A stretch of DNA of 7,373 bases, taken from NCBI GenBank assembly GCA_913044145.1, contig CAJWOD010000067.1:1-7373 (forward strand), written 5' to 3'. This DNA is from an uncultured Nitrospina sp. (GTDB lineage: Bacteria > Nitrospinota > Nitrospinia > Nitrospinales > VA-1). Made by a program: the position numbers and the translations under genes. Shown piece by piece: positions 1-5,891 of the stretch; position 1 is the first letter of the stretch, and each line of letters starts with the position of its first letter. The notes beneath the pieces are model-generated. The model was not told where the DNA came from. It searched no databases and worked only from the letters and a program-made list of their open reading frames with translations.

Positions 1-1004
1 CCAGCGATAATTCTCGACAAGGAAAGCTCTCGTCTTGACATGGCTTCAAAAAGAGGAACGATGAATTTTGGTTCGTAGATGGCGCACATTGGCTCATAAC
101 CGAAACTGCCTTTTTGAACATAGCAGGTTCCATATTTTAATGGATCTCGGTTTTGTAATATTGCCTCGAAATCTTCTTCTTTTAAAAAGGGCATATCGCA
201 GGCGGTTATCATCCACGCTTTATCTGGAAATTGTCCCATCAAAGTCGCCAGTCCTCCAACGGGTCCGAGTCCGGTATGGTCATCATTAACTCGTTCTACA
301 TTTGCTATATGGCCTAAAGAACCCATATCAAGATCGGCGCGCGAGGAAAGAAATACTTTCTTACAAAATTTGCTCAACAGTTTAACCCCCTTCTCTGTTC
401 CCGATACACCATCATAGGTTAATGAAAACTTTGGTTTTCCCATTCGCTTGCTGTCACCTCCTACAAAAACAGCTCCAAAAAGTTCGCTAGCGCATCTTTT
501 GAAATGATCGCGGACAAATTGGTAGATAGGCTCGATTTCATCTCGATGAAAACGCGGGACATCGGGTAGGCCACTAACGATTAATCCTTGGTGGATGATG
601 GCCTTAATACCGGGGGTTTCAGAGGGAATAGGAAGTTGTCCCTTTTTATCGAGAAAAACGATTTTATCAAAGGGCGATTGCTTGTAGCCTTCGATTAAAA
701 TGCAGTCACATTGTTCCAGGGCGTGAGTAATAGAACGTTTCTTAAAGGCATTGTCAGCGACGATAGCAAAATGTTTTGGGTCATTAATAGTGATGATACC
801 AGCTCCGGCCTGAGAGGCCCGGGCCGTGTCCTTGCCTTCTCGGTCGATTGAAAAGCGATGCGCATCGTGTTTGTAGTAGCCCACACGGAAATCTTCTTCG
901 GCAAACCGCTTAATTAAACGTTCGAGCAAAGTGGTTTTTCCTGCACCTGAAAACCCGGCAAAGCAGAGGAAAGGGGTTTTGAATTGTTCCCAATAAACAT
1001 CCAT
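1..1004 (-). CDS. mobBA: MobB-MobA fusion, molybdopterin-guanine dinucleotide biosynthesis (3' end outside window)
   Basis: Cytoplasmic enzyme of molybdenum cofactor maturation. By family, the MobA half transfers GMP from GTP to Mo-molybdopterin to make MGD, and the MobB half is a GTP-binding partner. Read on the minus strand from ATG at 1004, 334 codons are visible with no stop, and the frame leaves the window at base 1. The MobB part (about residues 8-170) has a P-loop GFSGAGKTT at 17-25 and the family's EGYK at 105-108. The MobA part (from about 176) has the nucleotidyltransferase signature GGDSKRMGKPK at 182-192, GLGPVGG at 245-251 and the metal-site-like TACDMPFL at 267-274. Separate MobA and MobB together span about 370 residues, so roughly 30-40 residues are missing. 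Start: 1004 fits the usual short MobB N-terminus. An in-frame ATG at 1073 would add 23 residues with a hydrophobic stretch. Neither start has a good Shine-Dalgarno. The MobB-MobA order in one chain is a known fusion. Confidence 0.93.
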   Translation of the reverse strand, partial: MDVYWEQFKTPFLCFAGFSGAGKTTLLERLIKRFAEEDFRVGYYKHDAHRFSIDREGKDTARASQAGAGIITINDPKHFAIVADNAFKKRSITHALEQCDCILIEGYKQSPFDKIVFLDKKGQLPIPSETPGIKAIIHQGLIVSGLPDVPRFHRDEIEPIYQFVRDHFKRCASELFGAVFVGGDSKRMGKPKFSLTYDGVSGTEKGVKLLSKFCKKVFLSSRADLDMGSLGHIANVERVNDDHTGLGPVGGLATLMGQFPDKAWMITACDMPFLKEEDFEAILQNRDPLKYGTCYVQKGSFGYEPMCAIYEPKFIVPLFEAMSRRELSLSRIIA

Positions 1005-1034
1005 GTGAGCACGTAACCCTAATATTAGAATAAG

Positions 1035-1062
1035 GCCGAACGTACGTCGTTGCTCGTTCGGC
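1035..1062 (-). other. Stem-loop in the mobBA leader
   Basis: GCCGAACG (1035-1042) and CGTTCGGC (1055-1062) form a perfect 8-bp inverted repeat around a 12-base loop. It lies between the predicted mobBA promoter and the ATG at 1004, so it would be in the 5' leader RNA; if translation starts at 1073 it would be coding. On the minus strand it is followed by CTTATTCTAATATT rather than a clean T-run, so it is a poor terminator. It could affect leader stability or translation. It does not resemble the much larger Moco riboswitch. Confidence 0.35.
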
Positions 1063-1081
1063 AAGTAAGTCATTAAAAATA

Positions 1082-1094
1082 AGTGTATTACACT
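1082..1094. promoter_or_regulatory. 13-bp palindrome at the mobBA transcription start (possible operator)
   Basis: AGTGTATTACACT is a perfect 6-1-6 palindrome. It abuts the -10 hexamer of the predicted mobBA promoter and covers the predicted start site near 1088. A repressor bound here would block initiation. The symmetry and position are seen in the sequence; the operator role is inferred and no known regulator motif is recognised. Confidence 0.3.
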
Positions 1095-1123
1095 ATTATT
1101 TCTCAGCCGTCTGACCCTGTCAA
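1095..1123 (-). promoter_or_regulatory. Putative sigma70-type promoter of the mobBA gene
   Basis: On the minus strand a perfect -35 hexamer TTGACA (1123-1118) is followed after exactly 17 bases by AATAAT (1100-1095), five of six matches to the -10 consensus. Transcription would start near 1088. That gives a leader of about 84 nt to the ATG at 1004, or about 15 nt without Shine-Dalgarno to the alternative ATG at 1073. The call rests on hexamer match and spacing only. Confidence 0.5.
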
Positions 1124-1188
1124 CCCTTTTCCTTGGTATGGTGCCAAGTCAAAATAGTACATACTTATTAGGTGCTTAGGGTTCAGTT

Positions 1189-1332
1189 GTGAAGAAGGAC
1201 AAATTACTTGATCAATTAAAAACTATAGAATCAGCATCTGCTTTCCTTGCTCATCTTCCAACGTCTATTCAACTGCAAAAGATCAATTCAGTAATAAGAA
1301 TCCCTCCAGTTAACCTAAAAATTTTTATCTAG
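1189..1332 (+). CDS. Possible small protein of 47 aa, unrecognised
   Basis: A GTG-started frame of 47 codons ends at TAG 1330-1332. An AGGG Shine-Dalgarno-like run at 1178-1181 sits 7 bases before the GTG. The predicted peptide begins VKKDKLLDQLKTIESASAFL, is lysine-rich and amphipathic at the start, and has a hydrophobic C-terminus. By hand count about 60% of codons start with a purine, mildly coding-like. I recognise no domain. It lies in the divergent intergenic region with no obvious partner. It may be a real small gene, a remnant of a longer one, or chance. Confidence 0.25.
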   Translation: MKKDKLLDQLKTIESASAFLAHLPTSIQLQKINSVIRIPPVNLKIFI

Positions 1333-1408
1333 TGTCAAACAAATAAGAGCTAACCCGATTAGAGGATAACTACTGATAAAAAATACGGTATGTGGTTTTA
1401 GGTGAAGT

Positions 1409-1437
1409 TTGACAATAGAAAACCTATTATCTAGAAT
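1409..1437 (+). promoter_or_regulatory. Putative sigma70-type promoter of the first cyclophilin gene
   Basis: TTGACA (1409-1414) is followed after 17 bases by TAGAAT (1432-1437), five of six matches to the -10 consensus. The predicted start near 1444 gives a leader of about 90 nt before the ATG at 1536. Support is hexamer match and spacing. Confidence 0.5.
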
Positions 1438-1459
1438 GATCTATTTTTTAATATATTAG

Positions 1460-1498
1460 TCGGCTACAGCCGATTTTGAATTATTTTTACTCAAAATC
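1460..1498 (+). other. Two adjoining inverted repeats in the cyclophilin leader
   Basis: TCGGC-TACA-GCCGA (1460-1473) can form a 5-bp stem with a tetraloop. GATTTTGA (1472-1479) can pair perfectly with TCAAAATC (1491-1498) across an 11-base loop. The two share the bases at 1472-1473, so full pairing of both competes there. The first hairpin is followed by TTTTGAATTATTTTT, a broken T-tract resembling a weak terminator. Both lie between the predicted promoter and the start codon. A regulatory role is inferred only. Confidence 0.3.
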
Positions 1499-1535
1499 CT
1501 CTTATTATTATTGCTAATTTTATTCTGGAGATTTC

Positions 1536-2090
1536 ATGAACTTTTTTGTTAAAGGAGTCGTCACAGGCCTGATGATACTCTTGGTTACCGGAAGCTCGGC
1601 ACTCGCTGGTGAAATTGCTGTTATTGAGACAAGGCTTGGAAATATTGAGTTGGAATTTTTGAAGGATAAAGCACCGGGGCATGTTAAAAACTTTAAAGAA
1701 TTGGCCAACAAAGGTTTTTATGATGGCACAACCTTTCACCGGGTGATACCGGGTTTTATGATTCAGGGTGGTGATCCGAACTCTAAAAGCGAAGACCGTT
1801 CGAGCCACGGAATGGGCGGACCGGGGTATACCATTAAAGCAGAATTTAATGATACTCCCCATGACCGTGGTGTTCTTTCAATGGCTCGTTCGCAAGACCC
1901 GAATAGTGCCGGCTCACAGTTTTTTATTGTAGTCAAAGATGCTCACTTTTTAGATGGAAAATACACCGTATTTGGAAGAGTGATCAGTGGAATGGATGTG
2001 GCAGATAAAATAGTTAATTCTCCTCGTGATAGGAACGATAACCCGAATGATCGGATAGAAATGAAGTCCGTTAAGATTGTTAGTCGTTAG
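1536..2090 (+). CDS. Exported cyclophilin-type peptidyl-prolyl cis-trans isomerase
   Basis: Catalyses cis-trans isomerisation of peptide bonds before proline, assisting folding of exported proteins. The 184-residue product starts with a Sec signal peptide: Lys6, a hydrophobic core at about 8-19, and a likely cleavage after SALA (21-24). The mature 160 residues are one cyclophilin domain with FHRVIPGFMIQGGD at 67-80 (catalytic Arg69, Phe74, Gln77), GVLSMAR at 112-118, NSAGSQFF at 123-130 (Gln128, Phe130) and FLDGKYTVFG at 138-147. The tryptophan that human cyclophilin A uses to bind cyclosporin is Phe138 here, as in many bacterial, drug-insensitive members. GGAG at 1526-1529 is a good ribosome binding site. 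The mature part is about 87% identical to the next gene, a tandem duplicate. A terminator follows 13 bases after the stop, and a promoter lies at 1409-1437, so it is probably a single-gene transcript. Without a lipobox it should be periplasmic and soluble. By location it resembles E. coli PpiA, but orthology is not implied. Confidence 0.95.
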   Translation: MNFFVKGVVTGLMILLVTGSSALAGEIAVIETRLGNIELEFLKDKAPGHVKNFKELANKGFYDGTTFHRVIPGFMIQGGDPNSKSEDRSSHGMGGPGYTIKAEFNDTPHDRGVLSMARSQDPNSAGSQFFIVVKDAHFLDGKYTVFGRVISGMDVADKIVNSPRDRNDNPNDRIEMKSVKIVSR

Positions 2091-2103
2091 AATAAAAGTT
2101 TTT

Positions 2104-2131
2104 CTGGCAGTGGGTTTTGTGCCGGTTTTTT
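2104..2131 (+). terminator. Rho-independent terminator after the first cyclophilin gene
   Basis: CTGGCA (2104-2109) pairs with TGCCGG (2120-2125), a 6-bp stem including one G-T pair with a 10-base loop, followed directly by six T (2126-2131). It begins 13 bases after the stop codon at 2090 and separates the two isomerase genes into distinct transcripts. Confidence 0.65.
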
Positions 2132-2232
2132 AGTTGAGTGGTGGATAATAGGCTTCATAGATAAGCTGAACAATATTTCCTCCTAAAACAATAACAGGGC
2201 TTAGGTAGGTTTCTTCCATTTTTTTGAAGAGG

Positions 2233-2269
2233 AAGGAGCTACACCTAGCTATTATTTATAGGTGTTTAG
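2233..2269 (+). promoter_or_regulatory. Translation initiation region with a hairpin between Shine-Dalgarno and start codon
   Basis: AAGGAG (2233-2238) is a strong Shine-Dalgarno but lies 31 bases before the ATG at 2270. ACACCTA (2241-2247) and TAGGTGT (2259-2265) form a perfect 7-bp stem with an 11-base loop between them. If folded, the spacing from AAGGAG to ATG shrinks to about 6 unpaired bases plus the helix. The only other Shine-Dalgarno candidate, AGGTG (2260-2264), lies inside the 3' arm and would be masked by the same fold. An in-frame TAG at 2267-2269 rules out a longer reading frame. Confidence 0.4.
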
Positions 2270-2758
2270 ATGAGTAGTGAAGTGGCAGTGATTGAAACAA
2301 CGCTTGGTAACATTGAGTTGGAGTTCCTGGAAGATATAGCTCCTGGACATACCCAGAACTTTAAAGACCTGGCTAATAAAGGGTTTTATGATGGCACCAT
2401 TTTCCACCGGGTGATACCTGGTTTCATGATTCAGGGCGGTGATCCGAACTCTAAAAGCGAAGACCGTTCCGCGCACGGAACAGGTGGGCCAGGTTATACG
2501 ATCAATGCAGAATTTAGTGATACTCCCCATGACCGTGGTGTTCTTTCAATGGCTCGTTCGCAAGACCCGAATAGTGCGGGCTCGCAGTTTTTTATTGTGG
2601 TCAAAGACTCTCACTTTTTAGATGGGCAATACACCGCATTTGGCAGAGTGATCAGCGGAATGGATGTGGCAGACAAAATAGTTGATTCTCCTCGAGATCC
2701 GAGAGACAACCCGAATGATCGGATAGAAATGAAATCTGTGAAAATCGTAAACCGGTAA
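2270..2758 (+). CDS. Cytoplasmic cyclophilin-type peptidyl-prolyl cis-trans isomerase
   Basis: A 162-residue cyclophilin without a signal peptide, so predicted cytoplasmic. It aligns without gaps to the mature part of the upstream gene, with about 20 differences in 160 residues by hand count. Active-site residues are all kept: Arg47, Phe52 and Gln55 in FHRVIPGFMIQGGD, Met94 in SMAR, Gln106 and Phe108 in GSQFF, Phe116 and Leu117 in FLDGQY. Phe116 replaces the cyclosporin-binding Trp. The start ATG is fixed by an in-frame TAG immediately before it. The upstream terminator implies a separate promoter, but none in 2132-2230 is convincing. The next gene follows after 32 bases with no terminator, so they are probably co-transcribed. 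Nucleotide identity to the upstream copy is uneven: about 77% at the 5' end, a 60-base identical block, then about 89%. Confidence 0.94.
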   Translation: MSSEVAVIETTLGNIELEFLEDIAPGHTQNFKDLANKGFYDGTIFHRVIPGFMIQGGDPNSKSEDRSAHGTGGPGYTINAEFSDTPHDRGVLSMARSQDPNSAGSQFFIVVKDSHFLDGQYTAFGRVISGMDVADKIVDSPRDPRDNPNDRIEMKSVKIVNR

Positions 2759-2790
2759 GGCATTTACTCTTCTTTTATTCAGGGAACAAG

Positions 2791-3147
2791 ATGGAAAACG
2801 AATTTAAAATTAATCTCTATGAAATAATGGGAACCTCTACTCCGGCAGGTAGGACGTCAGAGGATGGGGAACCTGCAGGAGATACGATAAAAAACCTGTT
2901 GATGGAAAATTGGGAAAAGTACGAAAAGATTATGGTCTATTTTGAAGGCGTAGTACAAATGACCCGTCCCTTTGTTGACGAGGCCTTTGCTAAAGTGCTC
3001 GAGGTTTATACATTAGATCAATTTAATCAAAAGTTGCACTTCCCAGATGCCAATGACCGAATTGTAAAAAGCTTGAATGATGCGATAAAACTCAGGATGA
3101 AGATAATTAAAACGCAAAAAGAACGCGAGGAGCAGGAAGGTCTTTAA
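2791..3147 (+). CDS. Small STAS-like protein (DUF4325-type), function unknown
   Basis: The 118-residue product has a polar, probably flexible N-terminus (about 14-32, rich in Thr, Ser, Gly, Glu, Asp). A compact domain at about 45-105 follows. It reads as a beta strand (KIMVYFEGV), a motif MTRPFVDEAFAKVLE at 57-71, a second strand (KLHFPDAND, 81-89) and a helix ending in LRMK. This order matches the STAS-like DUF4325 family as I remember it: strand, then a helix starting with Ser/Pro-Phe-x-Asp-Glu, then strand and helix. The tail is highly charged. It is soluble and has no catalytic motif. STAS domains usually act in protein-protein regulation, but the partner is not evident and no sensor kinase, ATPase or phosphatase is visible nearby. 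AGGGA at 2781-2785 gives a proper ribosome binding site 5 bases from the ATG. It follows the cytoplasmic cyclophilin by 32 bp. The convergent gene ends only 17 bp downstream. Confidence 0.72.
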   Translation: MENEFKINLYEIMGTSTPAGRTSEDGEPAGDTIKNLLMENWEKYEKIMVYFEGVVQMTRPFVDEAFAKVLEVYTLDQFNQKLHFPDANDRIVKSLNDAIKLRMKIIKTQKEREEQEGL

Positions 3148-3164
3148 TACATTTATTGGATAGC

Positions 3165-3767
3165 CTATTTGACAGAGGTTTTTCCTACCTCTTCAATAAA
3201 AGGATTTAAAAAAGCTTCCACTGCCGCTGCATTCTGAACTGTAAAGATACGATTATGTGAAGTCATCGGTTGATCGACAAAAATGCCTTTTGCATCTTCT
3301 ATTTCCTTTAAGGCTTTCTTATTACCAGGTTCTGTTGTGACTTCGAGACTTTGTAGTAGGTCGGCTTTTCCCAAGCAAGGCACGGCACTACCAATCGCGG
3401 CTACAACCATTCCAGACCTATGGCGGTCGTTTAGAAGTAATCGCAGTAATTCGTCTTTCCATAAATAAGTTCTTGCACCACTCCCTCCGATTACGACCAC
3501 CCCGTGAAAAACTCCTTTGACTTGGCGAACTCCTTTGGCGGCGGAAACATAACTATCTCCTGTAATTCCTTCGATAGCATCGACGATCAATACATCAGGA
3601 TTCGTACGGCCGGTTTTCATACCAACGGCTTCTTTTAATTTGCTGGAAGCGACTAGAACCGTTGCTCCCTCTGCAGTCATGGCTTCGAAAACCGGATCGA
3701 ATTCGCTTTCCATATAATAGTCTTTAGGAATTATGATCAGTATGTTTTTGCCTACAAGCCTATCCAT
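3165..3767 (-). CDS. DJ-1/PfpI-family protein lacking the nucleophile cysteine
   Basis: The 200-residue, single-domain product has the class I glutamine amidotransferase-like fold of the DJ-1/PfpI family. Visible features are an N-terminal strand KNILIIIPKDYYMESEF (7-23), the central VVVIGGSGAR (89-98), the nucleophile-elbow region MVVAAIGSAVPCLGKADLL (119-137) and the C-terminal RIFTVQNAAAVEAFLNPFI (172-190). In active relatives the elbow reads AAIC[H/A]; here it is AAI-Gly125-Ser126, so the Cys is Gly and the following His is Ser. Cys130 lies four residues later and is not equivalent. Glu20 or Glu22 may be the conserved acidic residue. This suggests loss of protease, hydratase or glyoxalase-type chemistry, leaving a binding or regulatory role or a different mechanism. 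The start ATG has AGGG 9 bases upstream. It lies 116 bp downstream of the glycosyltransferase gene and may be its operon partner. There is no signal peptide. Confidence 0.82.
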   Translation of the reverse strand: MDRLVGKNILIIIPKDYYMESEFDPVFEAMTAEGATVLVASSKLKEAVGMKTGRTNPDVLIVDAIEGITGDSYVSAAKGVRQVKGVFHGVVVIGGSGARTYLWKDELLRLLLNDRHRSGMVVAAIGSAVPCLGKADLLQSLEVTTEPGNKKALKEIEDAKGIFVDQPMTSHNRIFTVQNAAAVEAFLNPFIEEVGKTSVK

Positions 3768-3883
3768 ATTTCAATACCCTTTAATTTTAAATACTAAAAG
3801 GCGGCGTCTGTGGGAAATAGTCGCTACCAGTATTAATGTTTCCCCCGTCCCGTTAGTGTCGAATAAACCGATGCGATGCATTG

Positions 3884-5797
3884 TCAGTGATTCAGGGAAA
3901 GGGGTTGTGTCTGATTTCCAGATTCGGAGTCTAGCATAAAGCGGTAGAGTAGAAACCCGTTTTTTGAAGAGAGTTGTTCCCCGTGTTTTTTCAGTAAATT
4001 TTTAAATATAGCTCTCTCACCCAGTGTCAGCACTGAATTTTCTCCAAAGATATAATGGTAGTTGAACAGAACATGGGTGATACCCTGGACCTTTAATCGA
4101 TTTAAAATATCTGCCGCATAGACGCCTTTGTCAATGATTTTGGTCAAGGTATGGTCTTCAAAAAATGTATCACTGAAAAAGGGCCGATCCATTAAGTATC
4201 CAAGGTTTCCCATATGAATCAGTAAAACTTTGTCTTTTTCCGTCAACATTTCATTCGCATCTTGATAGGAAGGAAAAGCTCTAACTTGACGGGTTAAATA
4301 TTGTGCCCGGGACTCCTTTTTTAGGATGTAAGAAAGTGGATCAATCCGAAACCATTCTTTCATTATTAGAGAAGTATTGAACAAAAGACCGAGGGCTAGA
4401 ATTGATGTTAAAAATAACTGCTCCTTTTTTCCAATTTTAGTATTTTGAAACAGGTGTGCTAGTCCGGCGACCAAAAGAACCGAAAGAAAAACAAAAGCGG
4501 GTGCCAGAAGGCGAATATATTGTGTCTGCATGAACCAGAATATTAATAGTACGGAAAACACAATAGCTAATGGTATAGATTTGCGATCCAAACCGAAAAG
4601 GGCAGGAATTAATAGTAAATAAAGGATTCCAATTTGACCCTCGAATTTAAGGGAATGGGGTTCACTAAAAAAGGTCAAGTTTATGGGTAAAGATAAAAAA
4701 TCCAGAAAGCTGTGCCCCATACCTATGGATGAATAATATTGAAGCTGCATCTGTGAACGGATGACATCCCAGTTCATTGCGTTTTCGCCGCCAAAAATGT
4801 TCATAAAAAATGGCGCAACTGGATTACCGGTAAAAAAATAATTCCTTAACAACCAGGGTGAAAGAATTAATAAGGTGCCAAAAGTCATTATCAAGCATTG
4901 GTTTACGGTCTGTTTTAAATTTCTATGGGTTCTTCCATGCCAAGCGAGCCCTAAGAAGGCTAGGGGAAAAATGATAATGGTGGTTAGGTTACTTGCAATA
5001 GCAGCGCCAGCAAACAAGGTCATCAAAAAAAACCACCTGGGTTGTTTTTGATCACATCCATTTTGCCAGGAATAAAAAGCCAAAAAAACGTAGGCAGCCG
5101 CTTGGAGATCCACATAAGCCGAAGAAGCCACACTAAAGAAAGTCGGGGTTGAAATAAATATTAGAGGTGTTAGCCATGCATAGTTTTTATGAATATTTTC
5201 CTTGGAGTACTGCCAAAGGGCAAACAAAAGCAGAAAGACAATTCCTAAACCAGTAAGTTGCGCCAGTGAATCAGAACCCAACGCCAAGGCAAAAAGATAA
5301 AGCATTTCAATTTGCTGAGGAAAAAATGAATAGATATTGTTGGGAAGGTTGACCAGTCCCCCCGCTTGTAGGAAAGCTTTAGGCACAGCCAGGTGATAAA
5401 CTAGTGCATCGTTAGCAAATGCCGGCGCGAATGCCGATCCAATGGCTAGAAGTGCAAGGAGCCCGAGAAAGGATTGAGTCAAACCCCTCAATTCGCCATC
5501 TTCCGCTGGTTGAGATATTGGGCTATTAAAAATTTTAGATAGTTTGTTGAAATGCGATAGGTTTTTCCAGCCCAAGACTAGGAAAACTACCAGAAGACTC
5601 CAACAAACGGCAGAATTGATCCAACCAGAAAATACGAAAACTGTCATGATTCCGGAAAAAACTATGGAACCGAGTGCGGTTGAAAATAAAACCGCCTCAC
5701 CTGGGCTCGAGAATTTCAATCCGCAAATTTTATTTGAGAGGAGTTGACCAGAGTTATGGAAGGCCAGAAAAATTAGAAGGAATAATGCAAAATCCAT
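3884..5797 (-). CDS. GT-C-fold integral membrane glycosyltransferase, GT39/PMT_2-like
   Basis: The 637-residue inner-membrane protein has roughly 11-13 hydrophobic segments up to about residue 490, then a soluble C-terminal domain (about 500-637). The first large external loop carries NDALVYHLAVPKAFLQAGG (129-147). Asp130 is in the place where GT-C enzymes keep the acidic residue for a polyprenyl-phosphate sugar. Other typical marks are SSAYVDLQAAAY (225-236) and PWLLRNYFFTGNPVAPFF (314-331), common in bacterial GT39-like proteins. Such enzymes transfer a sugar from an undecaprenyl- or dolichyl-phosphate donor to lipid, glycan or protein on the periplasmic face. The acceptor here cannot be told. 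The ATG at 5797 is the only ATG in frame after an upstream TGA, although its Shine-Dalgarno is weak. It sits 94 bp after the radical SAM gene on the same strand. The window shows no polysaccharide cluster around it. Confidence 0.82.
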   Translation of the reverse strand: MDFALFLLIFLAFHNSGQLLSNKICGLKFSSPGEAVLFSTALGSIVFSGIMTVFVFSGWINSAVCWSLLVVFLVLGWKNLSHFNKLSKIFNSPISQPAEDGELRGLTQSFLGLLALLAIGSAFAPAFANDALVYHLAVPKAFLQAGGLVNLPNNIYSFFPQQIEMLYLFALALGSDSLAQLTGLGIVFLLLFALWQYSKENIHKNYAWLTPLIFISTPTFFSVASSAYVDLQAAAYVFLAFYSWQNGCDQKQPRWFFLMTLFAGAAIASNLTTIIIFPLAFLGLAWHGRTHRNLKQTVNQCLIMTFGTLLILSPWLLRNYFFTGNPVAPFFMNIFGGENAMNWDVIRSQMQLQYYSSIGMGHSFLDFLSLPINLTFFSEPHSLKFEGQIGILYLLLIPALFGLDRKSIPLAIVFSVLLIFWFMQTQYIRLLAPAFVFLSVLLVAGLAHLFQNTKIGKKEQLFLTSILALGLLFNTSLIMKEWFRIDPLSYILKKESRAQYLTRQVRAFPSYQDANEMLTEKDKVLLIHMGNLGYLMDRPFFSDTFFEDHTLTKIIDKGVYAADILNRLKVQGITHVLFNYHYIFGENSVLTLGERAIFKNLLKKHGEQLSSKNGFLLYRFMLDSESGNQTQPLSLNH

Positions 5798-5891
5798 CAG
5801 TACTGTTATAGGGGAATCAGAAATGAAAATTTCGTTGAGTCAACCAAATTTCACCCTCCCAAAAAAGAGAAGGTAACGCAGCAAGGAAGAT

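Larger units (their letters stand above)
1333..1535 (+). other. Upstream region of the exported cyclophilin gene
   Basis: This AT-rich stretch completes the roughly 460-bp gap between mobBA and the first cyclophilin gene. It holds the promoter at 1409-1437 and two adjoining inverted repeats at 1460-1498. An 8-bp inverted repeat TGTCAAAC (1334-1341) / GTTTGACA (1407-1414) overlaps the -35 hexamer. I see no tRNA-like fold and no convincing ORF. Confidence 0.4.

Noticed and set aside
68..289. Plus-strand frame of 73 codons, and a minus-strand frame at 695-904, inside mobBA.
   Set aside because: Both are out-of-frame shadows of the mobBA frame, which carries clear MobB and MobA motifs throughout.
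1491..1862. Minus-strand frame of 123 codons opposite the first cyclophilin gene.
   Set aside because: It is antisense to a gene with complete active-site motifs. A matching antisense frame opposite the duplicate (2252-2530) arises simply because the two genes are alike.
3174..3192. Inverted repeat AGAGGT / ACCTCT near the convergent gene ends, considered as a shared terminator.
   Set aside because: The stem is 6 bp with no T-run after it on either strand, and it lies within the coding end of the DJ-1-like gene.
3812..3844. Inverted repeat GGGAAA / TTTCCC with a 21-base loop between the glycosyltransferase and DJ-1-like genes.
   Set aside because: The stem is short, the loop is long and no T-run follows, so it supports neither a terminator nor an operator call.
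3733..3939. Plus-strand frame spanning the gap between the DJ-1-like and glycosyltransferase genes.
   Set aside because: It overlaps both minus-strand genes at their ends, has no Shine-Dalgarno and a low-complexity product, and is most likely a chance frame.
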